Origin: Demequina mangrovi
GTDB taxonomy: Bacteria; Actinomycetota; Actinomycetes; Actinomycetales; Demequinaceae
DNA length: 64,000 nt
Reading direction: 5' to 3'
Assembly: GCF_000759715.1 (NCBI RefSeq)
Contig: NZ_BBLU01000004.1
Location: 62,001 to 126,000 of the forward strand
The notes under the pieces are model-generated. The model worked only from the letters and a program-made list of their open reading frames with translations, did no database searches and was not told the DNA's origin. Made by a program: the position numbers and the translations under genes. Of the stretch, positions 16,102 to 23,971 are shown in pieces (the stretch's first letter is position 1; every line of letters starts with the position of its first letter).

Positions 16102-17396
16102 CCGCCGTGACCGCCTGGGGGAACCTGGCGCCCGCCGAGCACAGCATCGTCGCCCTGCGCGACCGCGACAGCGCGCCCGGCCTGGTCGCGTCGGCCGAGC
16201 GGCCGGGCCTCGCGACCGGGCTGATGCGCAGTTACGGCGACGAGCCCCTCAACACGGGCGGGGTCGCATGGGATATGCGCGGCCTGTCGAGGCTCATCGC
16301 GTTCGATTCCGAGACCGGCGACCTCACGTGCGAGGCCGGTGTCACGATCGCCGACATCCAGCGCACGTTCGCGCCTCGCGGGTGGATGATGCCCGTCACC
16401 CCGGGAACCAAGCACGTCACCGTCGGGGGCGCGATCGCGAACGACGTCCACGGGAAGAACCATCACGTGGCCGGCAGTCTGGGCAACCATGTCGTCGCAC
16501 TGACTCTCGCTCGAACCGATGGCACGGTGACGACGCTCGACGGCCCGTCCGACCCGATGTTCCGCGCCACCGTCGGAGGCATGGGGCTCACCGGCGTGAT
16601 CCTGCAGGCGACCATCCGCATGCATCGCGTGGCCGGACCGTGGATGTCGGCCGAGGACGTGGTCTTCGGCGACCTCGACGAGTTCTTCTCGGTCTCTGCG
16701 GAGTCGCGGGACACGTACGACTACTCGGTCGCGTGGGTCGACATCACCACCCACGGCGGCGGCAGGGGCATCTTCACCCGTGGCAACAACGCGGTGGAGC
16801 AGCCGCCTGCGCCGCCGCCTGGGCGCGTCGTGACGATGCCGTTCACGCCGCCGCTGTCCCTCGTCAACTCGCTGTCGCTGCGCGTCTTCAACCGTGGCTA
16901 CTTCGCGCTCAAGCGCTCCCTCGCGCGCGAGGCGCTCGTGCACTACGACCCGTTCTTCTATCCGCTCGACGGCATCGGCCGCTGGGATCGCATGTACGGC
17001 CCGCGGGGCTTCCACCAGTACCAGTGCGTGGTCCCCTCCGCGGGGGCGCGCGAGCCGGTGAGCGAGATGCTCAAGCAGATCCGGGTGTCCGGGCTCGGGT
17101 CCTTCCTCGGCGTGCTCAAGGTCATGGGCGACGAGCCTCCGATCGGCACGATGAGCTTCCCCCGCGAGGGTGTGACGTTCGCGCTCGACTTCCCGGAGCG
17201 GGGCGACGCCACCGCGGCGTTGTTCGTGCGTCTCGACGCGATCGTCTCCGAGGCTGGCGGACGCCTCTACGCGGCGAAGGACGCGCGCATGCCGAAGGAG
17301 ATGTTCGAGGCAGGCTACCCGGGCCTCGACGAGTTCGTGGCGTACCGCGATCCGGGCATCAGCTCGGAGATGTCGCGTCGGCTGATGGGGGAGTGA
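16098..17396 (+). CDS. dprE1: DprE1-like decaprenyl-phosphoryl-ribose 2'-oxidase
   Basis: 432 residues, FAD-binding oxidase of the PCMH type. The pyrophosphate loop reads TPGTKHVTVGGAIANDVHG followed by KNHH, nearly identical to mycobacterial DprE1. The C-terminal region GGRLYAAKDAR contains the active-site Lys equivalent. The expected reaction is oxidation of decaprenyl-phosphoryl-ribose to the 2'-keto intermediate, to be reduced by the next gene product. The residue aligned with mycobacterial Cys387 (the target of benzothiazinone inhibitors) is Ala here, in VTFALDFP. Stop and start overlap upstream (ATGA) and the partner gene follows three bases after the stop. Confidence 0.87.
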   Translation: MTAVTAWGNLAPAEHSIVALRDRDSAPGLVASAERPGLATGLMRSYGDEPLNTGGVAWDMRGLSRLIAFDSETGDLTCEAGVTIADIQRTFAPRGWMMPVTPGTKHVTVGGAIANDVHGKNHHVAGSLGNHVVALTLARTDGTVTTLDGPSDPMFRATVGGMGLTGVILQATIRMHRVAGPWMSAEDVVFGDLDEFFSVSAESRDTYDYSVAWVDITTHGGGRGIFTRGNNAVEQPPAPPPGRVVTMPFTPPLSLVNSLSLRVFNRGYFALKRSLAREALVHYDPFFYPLDGIGRWDRMYGPRGFHQYQCVVPSAGAREPVSEMLKQIRVSGLGSFLGVLKVMGDEPPIGTMSFPREGVTFALDFPERGDATAALFVRLDAIVSEAGGRLYAAKDARMPKEMFEAGYPGLDEFVAYRDPGISSEMSRRLMGE

Positions 17397-17399
17397 GGG

Positions 17400-18143
17400 A
17401 TGGCAGGGGTGCTGGTGCCGCGACGGGCCGTCGTGATCGGGGCGACGTCGGGCATGGCCGAGGCGGTCATGCGGCTATGGGTCTCAGGCGGGACGGGGCG
17501 TCTGCACCTCGTCGGGCGATCGCGCGAGAGGCTCGAGGCGGTGGCCGGGGACCTCGCGGCGCGGTCCGATGCCGTCGAGGTGACGATCCACGCGTGCGAT
17601 CTCACGGACCCCGCCGCGATCTCGGCGGCGGTCGGAGAGGTGTCGGCGCTCGATCCGGACGTGGTCCTCATCGCCCACGGGGCCATGTACGAGCAGGCCG
17701 ACATGCAGGAGGATCTCGCGCTCGCGGACCAGCAGCTCCGTGTGACGGGGGTCTCCCCGGTGCTTTGGGCGGAGGCGTGCGTCGATGCGCTCGACCGCGG
17801 CGTCGTGGCGGTGATCGGGTCGGTCGCAGGCGACCGTGGGCGGCGCAAGAACTACCTCTACGGGTCGTCGAAGGGCATGGTCGAGCGCGCAGTCGAGGGG
17901 ATGCAGCATCGTGTCCACGGCAGCCGTCAGCGCGTGGTGCTGATCAAGCCGGGGCCGACGGCGACGCCGATGACCGCAGCGCTCGACCCGGGAGGTCTGG
18001 CGGATGTGGACGAGGTCGCCAGGAGCATCGCCGTCGGCATCGCCAAGGGAGCGCCGGTGCTCTACGTCCCTGGCCAGTGGCGAGCGATCATGGCGGTGAT
18101 CCGTTCCATGCCGCGGCCCGTGTTCAACCGGCTGGATCTGTGA
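17400..18143 (+). CDS. dprE2: DprE2-like short-chain reductase (decaprenyl-phosphoryl-2-keto-pentose reductase)
   Basis: 247 residues of the SDR type. RRAVVIGATSGMAEAVMR at the N-terminus is the NAD(P)-binding G-x3-G-x-A loop, and NYLYGSSKGMVERAV carries the catalytic Y-x3-K. It follows the DprE1-like gene by three bases, the usual pairing in which DprE2 reduces the keto intermediate to decaprenyl-phosphoryl-arabinose. The last membrane-attached segment (VLYVPGQWRAIMAVIRSMP) is typical of DprE2. With the upstream UbiA and GtrA genes this completes a pathway for a lipid-linked pentofuranose donor outside the mycolate-producing actinobacteria. Confidence 0.83.
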   Translation: MAGVLVPRRAVVIGATSGMAEAVMRLWVSGGTGRLHLVGRSRERLEAVAGDLAARSDAVEVTIHACDLTDPAAISAAVGEVSALDPDVVLIAHGAMYEQADMQEDLALADQQLRVTGVSPVLWAEACVDALDRGVVAVIGSVAGDRGRRKNYLYGSSKGMVERAVEGMQHRVHGSRQRVVLIKPGPTATPMTAALDPGGLADVDEVARSIAVGIAKGAPVLYVPGQWRAIMAVIRSMPRPVFNRLDL

Positions 18144-18197
18144 AGCCCCGAGTCGGGCACGTCGTGACGTGAGGAAGCGGACTCGGGCGGGGGCGAG

Positions 18198-19460
18198 ATG
18201 GCGTCGATGGTGAGGGCAGACGTGACACGGGTGCGCGCGTGGGCGGGCCGTCGGGGGGCCGCCGACCTCGCGACCGCGCTGCTGTGGGCGAGCTTCGGTG
18301 CGGCGCTGGTCAGGAATCTCATGAATCTGCAGGGCGCCCGTTGGGCGCTGACCGACTGGGCCATCAACTACGAAGCCGGGTTCGTGCGCCGCGGGCTGTT
18401 CGGGCAGGTGGCGCTCGAGCTGTCGAGAGCCACGGGGCTCAGCCTGGTGGTGATCGCGGCCTCGGTGTCGATCGTGGCCTTCGCGTCGCTGCTGACGCTC
18501 GGCCTGATGGCGACCAGGAGGCGGCTCCTGCGTCCGTGGGCCGTGCCGAGCGCGGCCCTGCTGGGCGGAGCCGTCTACTTCGAGACCAATATCCTGCGCA
18601 AGGACGTGCTGCTGCTCGCGCTCATGGCCGCGAGTCTCGCAGTGCTCGGCAGCCGGATGCGGTTGCGGTGGAAGCTGGTGGGGGTCAACGTGGCTGCCGT
18701 CACGGCGGTGCTGATCCATGAGTCGTTCCTCGCGGTGTGCCTCCCCGCGCTGACGGTGGTGGCCTGGGCGCTGATCCGGCGAGCCGGAGCAGATGGCATG
18801 CATCGGTTGGCGTCGTACGTCGCGCTTGCGCCAGCGTGGGCGGCAGGGTGCGCGGTCACGGTGTTCAGCGTGCCTCCCAGGGGTGTCGACGTGGTGTGGG
18901 GAGCCTGGTTCGAGGGCGGAGCCTCGACGGGGATGGCCGGTGCGGTGCCCGACGTCGTCACGCACGCTCTTGACGCGCTCACCTGGGATGCGCAAGACGC
19001 GGTGGGGCTCTCGGCGAGCGCGCTCGGCTCGCGTGGCGCGTGGTTGTGGTTCCCGATCCTTGCCGTGGCGGTCGCGGTCACGATCGCGTCGATGCCGCGC
19101 ATCGGCGCCGGAGCCGGGGCGGAGGGCCTGTGGCCGGGGTCCCAGGCCGCACTCGTGGTGGTCGTCGTCGGCGGCTCAGGCATGCTCTGGGTGGCGGGGA
19201 TCGACTGGGGTCGATGGATCGTCCTCGCGTGCATGACTCTCGCGATGGTGTGGTGCTGGCACGTCGCGACCTCGCCCTCCGCTAGCGCGCCGCAACGGCG
19301 GGCGCGTGAGGCCCGCGTGCCGCGGTGGGTGATCCCTGCAGCGCTGCTGTTCTTTTCGACCGGAGGGTTCGCGGAATGGAGCGTCAGAGATTACGTCTCC
19401 GCCACGCCCATCGTGCAGATCCCCGTTCTCGCGTGGCACGTGCTCGAGGGGCTGGGGTGA
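18198..19460 (+). CDS. Multi-pass membrane protein, candidate GT-C transferase or polymerase, copy 1
   Basis: 420 residues with about ten predicted membrane spans. After the first span comes WALTDWAINYEAGFVRRGLF, whose polar, acidic and double-Arg content in a presumed extracytoplasmic loop recalls the catalytic first loop of GT-C enzymes. A second polar loop (PRGVDVVWGAWFEGGA, then ALTWDAQDAV) is also conserved in the paralog at 19663-20925. The gene follows the DprE1/DprE2 operon by 54 bp. It is a plausible user of the lipid-linked pentose made there, or a polymerase of the linked glycan. No named family is recognised with confidence. Confidence 0.6.
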   Translation: MASMVRADVTRVRAWAGRRGAADLATALLWASFGAALVRNLMNLQGARWALTDWAINYEAGFVRRGLFGQVALELSRATGLSLVVIAASVSIVAFASLLTLGLMATRRRLLRPWAVPSAALLGGAVYFETNILRKDVLLLALMAASLAVLGSRMRLRWKLVGVNVAAVTAVLIHESFLAVCLPALTVVAWALIRRAGADGMHRLASYVALAPAWAAGCAVTVFSVPPRGVDVVWGAWFEGGASTGMAGAVPDVVTHALDALTWDAQDAVGLSASALGSRGAWLWFPILAVAVAVTIASMPRIGAGAGAEGLWPGSQAALVVVVVGGSGMLWVAGIDWGRWIVLACMTLAMVWCWHVATSPSASAPQRRAREARVPRWVIPAALLFFSTGGFAEWSVRDYVSATPIVQIPVLAWHVLEGLG

Positions 19461-19662
19461 TCGTGACAGACCCATGTCAGCCGCCGATCCGTGAAGCGGT
19501 CGCGGGGGCTGGAACAACGGCGCGAGTGGTGTTGAGCGTCGCGCATGGCGCCGAGGATCTCGCACGGCAAAGGCGCGGCACACGCGGTCCGAACCGCGCA
19601 CGGCAGGTACTTCGACAAGGGGGAATCGTGCTGGACAGGATGACGGACGGCGAGGTATCACG
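19461..19662. other. Spacer between the two paralogous membrane-protein genes
   Basis: 202 bp. Reading frames here do not show protein-like composition. Near the end AAGGGGGAATCGTG could start a very short leader or mark a remnant; nothing firmer is seen. Confidence 0.3.
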
Positions 19663-20925
19663 ATGGTAGACACGGCGAAGCGGGCGACGGGCCGGGTGAG
19701 CGTCAGCGGGAACCGGCAGAGGGCCGCGAACATCGTGACGTTGCTCGTGTGGCTGAGCTTCGCCGCGGCGGCGCTGAGAAACACGATGACTGCGAGCGAG
19801 GCCGAGTGGGGCCTGTCGGAGTGGGCGATCAACTACGAAGGGGGGTTCGTCCGACGTGGGTTGACAGGCCAGGCGGCGCTTCTGCTGTCGAGGGCGACGG
19901 GTCTCAGCCTCCTCGCGATCGCCGTCCTCGCCTCTCTCGCTACCCTAGGCATGCTGGTCGCGCTGGGCGTGCTCGCTATGCGTCGCGGCTACATCCGGGG
20001 CTGGGTGGTGCCGAGCGCAGCGCTGCTCGGCGGCATCGTGTACTTCGACAACCTGGTGCGCAAGGATGCGCTGCTCCTGGTCTTGCTGGCCGCAGCGCTC
20101 GCCGCGCTCGGCAGCGAGATGCGCGTCGGGCTGAAGATCATTCTCGCCAATATCGCGGCAGCGGTCGCCATCCTGACGCACGAGGCCTTCGCGGCGTTCG
20201 CACTGCCGGCGCTGACACTGGTCGCATGGACTGTGGTGCGCGGCACGGGGCGGGGCCCGGTGCGTACCGCGACCGCGGTGCTGGCGCTCGCTCCCGCGTG
20301 GGCCACGGCGCTGGTTGTCGCGACGCACAGCGCGCCGCCCCGCGGGGTTGGCGCAGTCTGGCGAGCGTGGTTCGCTGGCGGCGCGTCGCCAGGCGTGGAC
20401 GACGCGTCGCCCGACTCCGTCACGGGTGCGGTTGAAGCACTGACGTGGGACGCGCCGAAGGCGGTCGAGGTCGCCTCGGAGGCGTTCGGCTCACCCAAGT
20501 CGGCGGTCTGGTTCGGGATCGCTGTGGTGGCGATCCTTGTCACGGTCGCGGCGCTCCCCGGAGTGGCGAAAGGTGTCGAGGTGCAAGGGCTCTGGCCGTG
20601 GTCGCGGGCGATGCTCGTCGTGGTGGCTGTCGGAGGCTCAGGGGCCCTGTGGATCGCCGGGGAGGATTACGGGAGGTGGATCATCTTCGGATGCGGCACC
20701 GTGGCGCTCGTGTGGTGCTGGCACCTGGCGAGCGTGAGCCCGGAGGCCGGACACGAGTTCACGGCCCCTCTCGCGGACCGGCTTCCCGTGTGGCTCCCAC
20801 CGGCGGTCGTCCTCGTGTTCTCGACCGCAGGCTACGGCACATGGAACCTCGACCTGTACTTGTCAGGCACGCCGCTGTGGCAGATTCCGCTCCTGGTCAC
20901 GGACGTGGCGCATAGCATCGGCTGA
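19663..20925 (+). CDS. Multi-pass membrane protein, candidate GT-C transferase or polymerase, copy 2
   Basis: 420 residues, the same length and topology as the gene at 18198-19460 and clearly its paralog. Matching segments include WAINYEGGFVRRGLTGQ, LSRATGLSLLAIAV, WVVPSAALLGGIVYF, RKDALLLVLLAAALAALGS and APPRGVGAVWRAWFAGGA. Strong conservation of the first polar loop and of the central HEAF/HESF segment in both copies marks likely functional sites. The start ATG at 19663 begins a basic N-terminus ahead of the first span. Function is unknown; position suggests use of a polyprenyl-linked sugar outside the membrane. Confidence 0.6.
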   Translation: MVDTAKRATGRVSVSGNRQRAANIVTLLVWLSFAAAALRNTMTASEAEWGLSEWAINYEGGFVRRGLTGQAALLLSRATGLSLLAIAVLASLATLGMLVALGVLAMRRGYIRGWVVPSAALLGGIVYFDNLVRKDALLLVLLAAALAALGSEMRVGLKIILANIAAAVAILTHEAFAAFALPALTLVAWTVVRGTGRGPVRTATAVLALAPAWATALVVATHSAPPRGVGAVWRAWFAGGASPGVDDASPDSVTGAVEALTWDAPKAVEVASEAFGSPKSAVWFGIAVVAILVTVAALPGVAKGVEVQGLWPWSRAMLVVVAVGGSGALWIAGEDYGRWIIFGCGTVALVWCWHLASVSPEAGHEFTAPLADRLPVWLPPAVVLVFSTAGYGTWNLDLYLSGTPLWQIPLLVTDVAHSIG

Positions 20926-20941
20926 GGGCGAACCGAGAATG

Positions 20942-22168
20942 CTAGGCGCGCGTTGCACGCGAGGACGCCCTCGCGAGTACCTCGCGCACCGCATCGTCTA
21001 GCCCTGATCCCTCGACCAGGAAGCCGTCGTGCCCGACCTCGGAGTGCAGCAGCGTCACGCCCTCGCAGCGGGGCAGGGCCGCGGCGAGCCGCTCGGAGTC
21101 CGCGAGCGGGTACAGTCGGTCGGAGTCGATCGCGATCACCAGCGCCTCGCCGTCGAAGTCGGCGAGCGCGGCCTCGACGCCGCCGCGCCCGCGCCCGACG
21201 TCATGGGTGTTGATCGCATGGAGCATGCGCAGGTACGTGTTCGCGTCGAAGCGCCGCGCGAGCTTCTCCGCGTGATGGTCGAGGTACGACTCGACCGCGA
21301 AGATCCCCTCGGGGCGCAGCACGTCCCCGTCCTGCGCATCGCGCCCGAAGCGCCCGTTCAGCTCCGGACCCGAGCGGTAGGTGGTGTGCGCGATCGCCCG
21401 GGCGATCCCGAGCCCGGTGTGCGGCCCCTCGCCGGGTGCCGCCTCGTAGTAGTCGCCGCCGCGGAACGCGGGATCCAGGCGGATCGCCGCGCCCTGCGTC
21501 GCGTGCCACGCGATCTGGTCGGCGGTGGTGGCAGCCGTCGCGCCGATCGCACCGATCGCCCGCACCCGCTCGGGGAACGATGCGGCCCACTCGACGGCGC
21601 GCATGCCGCCCATGCTCGGCCCGATCACCAGCGCCCAGGCATCGATGCCCAGGTGGTCCGCGAGGCGCGCCTCGGCGACCACCATGTCGTGCAGCGTGAC
21701 GTACGGGAACTCTGAGCCCCACGGGTGACCGTCCGAGGGGTGGGGGTGCGCGGGCCCGGTGGTGCCCTGGCATCCGCCCACGACGTTGGCGCTCACCACG
21801 TAGAAGCGGTCGGTGTCGATCGGCCGCCCGGGGCCCACGAGCCCGTTCCACCAACCACCGGTGGGGTGGCCGTCCTCGGCGTCGCCCGCGACATGGCTGT
21901 CGCCGGTGAAGGCGTGCGCGACGTAGACCGCGTTGTCGCGCGCCTCGTTGAGCTCGCCCCACGTCTCGTAGGCGAGCGTGACGTCGAGCCCGCCGCGCGG
22001 GTCCGCCTCGAGCGGCAGCCAGCCGATGTCGAGGAAGCGCCGCGCCCCGGGGAGGTCGCCCGGACGCCACGCGGCCGAGGCGGGGATGGGGCCGAGCGTC
22101 TCGCGCGTCTGCTCGCGCGTGGGCGTGGAGCCCGGCGCCCACCCCGTCTCGACATGGTCGCCGCTCAT
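20942..22168 (-). CDS. metX: Homoserine O-acetyltransferase MetX
   Basis: 408 residues, alpha/beta-hydrolase fold. The nucleophile elbow GPSMGGMRAVEW lies near residue 184, and the catalytic Asp (IAIDSDRLYPL) and His (HSEVGHDGFLVE) are present. It makes O-acetyl-homoserine from homoserine and acetyl-CoA for methionine synthesis. The start at 22168 overlaps the stop of metY (ATGA), so the two are one operon and catalyse successive steps. A second, clearly related MetX-like gene lies at 26080-27276. HPTGGWWNGLVGPG and VVGGCQGTTGPA are family blocks present in both. Confidence 0.93.
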   Translation of the reverse strand: MSGDHVETGWAPGSTPTREQTRETLGPIPASAAWRPGDLPGARRFLDIGWLPLEADPRGGLDVTLAYETWGELNEARDNAVYVAHAFTGDSHVAGDAEDGHPTGGWWNGLVGPGRPIDTDRFYVVSANVVGGCQGTTGPAHPHPSDGHPWGSEFPYVTLHDMVVAEARLADHLGIDAWALVIGPSMGGMRAVEWAASFPERVRAIGAIGATAATTADQIAWHATQGAAIRLDPAFRGGDYYEAAPGEGPHTGLGIARAIAHTTYRSGPELNGRFGRDAQDGDVLRPEGIFAVESYLDHHAEKLARRFDANTYLRMLHAINTHDVGRGRGGVEAALADFDGEALVIAIDSDRLYPLADSERLAAALPRCEGVTLLHSEVGHDGFLVEGSGLDDAVREVLARASSRATRA

Positions 22169-23523
22169 GCGTACGCCACCGCGGCATCGTCCGCCTTCGA
22201 GGCCGCGACCTGCGCCGCCGCCTCGAAGCCCAGCCCCAGGTCGCCGAGGATGTCGTCGATGTGCTCGATGCCCACGGACAGCCGGACCAGGCCCGGGGTC
22301 ACGCCGGTCGAGGCCTGCTGCTCGGGCGTGAGCTGCGAGTGCGTGGTGGTCGCGGGGTGGATCGCGAGCGAGCGCACGTCGCCGATGTTCGCGACGAGGC
22401 TGTGCAGCTCGAGCGCGTCGACGAAGGCCTGACCCGCCTCCTTGCCGCCCGCGATCTCGAAGGCGAGGACGCTGCCGCCGCCGCGCGGGGCGTACTTGCG
22501 CTGCAGGTGGTGCCAGGGGCTCGACTCGAGCCCGGAGTATGCGACGGAGAGCACCTGCGGGTGGCCCTCGAGGAAGTCGGCCACGCGCACCGCGTTGTCG
22601 ACATGGCGCTCGACGCGCAGGCTCAGGGTCTCGATGCCCTGCGCGATGAGGAACGCGTTGAACGGGGAGATCGCGGCGCCCGTGTCGCGGAGCAGCTGCA
22701 CGCGGGCCTTGAGGATGAAGGCGAGGTTCGCACCGAGCGGCGAGCCGACGCCGAGATCGCGGGCGTAGACCAGGCCGTGGTAGCTCGGGTCGGGCGCGTT
22801 GTACTGCGGGAAGCGCTCCGCGTGCGCGGCGAAGTCGAACGATCCGCCGTCGACGATCACGCCTCCGATGGCCGTGCCGTGGCCGCCCAGGTACTTGGTG
22901 GCGGAGTGGGTGACGATGTCGGCACCCCACCGCAGCGGGTTGACGAGGTAGGGCGAGGCGACCGTGTTGTCGACGACGAGCGGCACGCCGATCTCATGCG
23001 CGACGGCCGCCACCGCCTCGATGTCGAGCACGTCCTGCTTGGGGTTCGAGATCGACTCCCCGAAGAACGCCTTGGTGGTGGGGCGCGCGGCGCGGCGCCA
23101 CGACTCCGGGTCGTCGGGGTCCTCGACGAACGTCACCTCGATGCCCAGCTTGGGCAGCGTGTACGCGAACAGGTTGTAGGTGCCGCCGTAGAGCGACGGC
23201 GAGGACACGATGTGGTCGCCCGCCTCGGCGAGGTTCTGGATCGCGAGGGTGTTCGCGGCGCTGCCGCTGCTCACCAGCAGCGCGCCCACGCCGCCCTCGA
23301 GCGCGGCGATGCGCTCCTCGACGGCCTGCTGCGTGGGGTTGCCGATGCGGGTGTAGATCGGTCCGAGGTCGCCGAGTGCGAAGCGGGCGGCGGCCTCGGT
23401 GGTGTCCTCGAAGACGAAGGACGTGGTCTGGTAGATGGGCAGCGCACGGGCGCCGGTCGCGGCGTCGGGGGTCTGGCCGGCGTGGATCTGCGTGGTCTCG
23501 AAGGCCCAGTTCTGGGTGGTCAT
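22165..23523 (-). CDS. metY: O-acetylhomoserine sulfhydrylase MetY
   Basis: 452 residues, PLP enzyme of the Cys/Met metabolism family. TTQIHAGQTPDAATGARA and PIYQTTSFVF open the protein, and the PLP-binding lysine is in HSATKYLGGHGTAIGG. It converts O-acetylhomoserine plus sulfide to homocysteine, using the product of the overlapping metX gene. The start is ATG at 23523 with GCAGGAGCC upstream. The approximately 250-nt upstream leader could hold a regulator; no riboswitch could be confirmed on this strand. Direct sulfhydrylation fits the sulfide-related CstR block found later in the window. Confidence 0.95.
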   Translation of the reverse strand: MTTQNWAFETTQIHAGQTPDAATGARALPIYQTTSFVFEDTTEAAARFALGDLGPIYTRIGNPTQQAVEERIAALEGGVGALLVSSGSAANTLAIQNLAEAGDHIVSSPSLYGGTYNLFAYTLPKLGIEVTFVEDPDDPESWRRAARPTTKAFFGESISNPKQDVLDIEAVAAVAHEIGVPLVVDNTVASPYLVNPLRWGADIVTHSATKYLGGHGTAIGGVIVDGGSFDFAAHAERFPQYNAPDPSYHGLVYARDLGVGSPLGANLAFILKARVQLLRDTGAAISPFNAFLIAQGIETLSLRVERHVDNAVRVADFLEGHPQVLSVAYSGLESSPWHHLQRKYAPRGGGSVLAFEIAGGKEAGQAFVDALELHSLVANIGDVRSLAIHPATTTHSQLTPEQQASTGVTPGLVRLSVGIEHIDDILGDLGLGFEAAAQVAASKADDAAVAYA

Positions 23524-23971
23524 GGTGGCTCCTGCGTGGAATCGGATCTGGTCTCTGATGGACTCGGATCCGCATCCCCGGGTCAGGTGTCACCGGTCGT
23601 CGGGCGTGCAAGCGCGCCGAGACCCGCAACCCTCAGGGATGCGGTGCGACACGTGGGAGCGTGCCCGTGGTGGGTGGGGCCTGCGTCAGCTCCGGATGGA
23701 GCCCGCGGCCGGCGCCCTCACGGGCGCACGCCGAACGTGCGCTCTCAGCGGCACATTCGACGGAACATGGCTCAGACCTTAGGGGCCCCTCCGTCGACGG
23801 TCAAGGCCGAACACGCGATCGTGCCGGGAGGGCGCGAGAGATGCGGCATTCGTGCGCAACGCATGCCGTCAGATCGCAAATCGCCCATTGACGGGCAATG
23901 CGGGCATCGGGTTAGCCTAGGCGCACGACCGTGGGTCACCACGGTTCTCGCATGGTCACGGGGGGAGAGCC
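23524..23971. other. 448-bp divergent region between metY and an acyltransferase gene
   Basis: The left ~250 bp form the metY leader (read on the minus strand) and contain several short GC hairpins, such as GCGCACG/CGTGCGC. The plus strand contains CCGCAACCCTC, which resembles part of a SAM riboswitch core but faces away from metY. The right part holds the forward promoter at 23888-23918. No gene is supported in between. Confidence 0.4.
23888..23918 (+). promoter_or_regulatory. Promoter of the acyltransferase-SGNH gene
   Basis: TTGACG (23888-23893) and TAGCCT (23913-23918) are separated by 19 bp. The words GGTTAGCCT recur in front of the homologous gene on the minus strand (39834-39842), suggesting similar control of the two acyltransferases. 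Confidence 0.5.

Noticed and set aside
19325..19669. A 114-codon frame between the two paralogous membrane-protein genes
   Set aside because: It overlaps the end of the first gene in another frame and has no ribosome site, hydrophobic pattern or recognisable motif.
23584..23660. SAM-IV-riboswitch-like words (GGTCA..., CCGCAACCCTC, GCGGTGCG)
   Set aside because: They read on the plus strand, opposite to metY, and the full core and pairing could not be laid out by hand. It is not annotated as a riboswitch.
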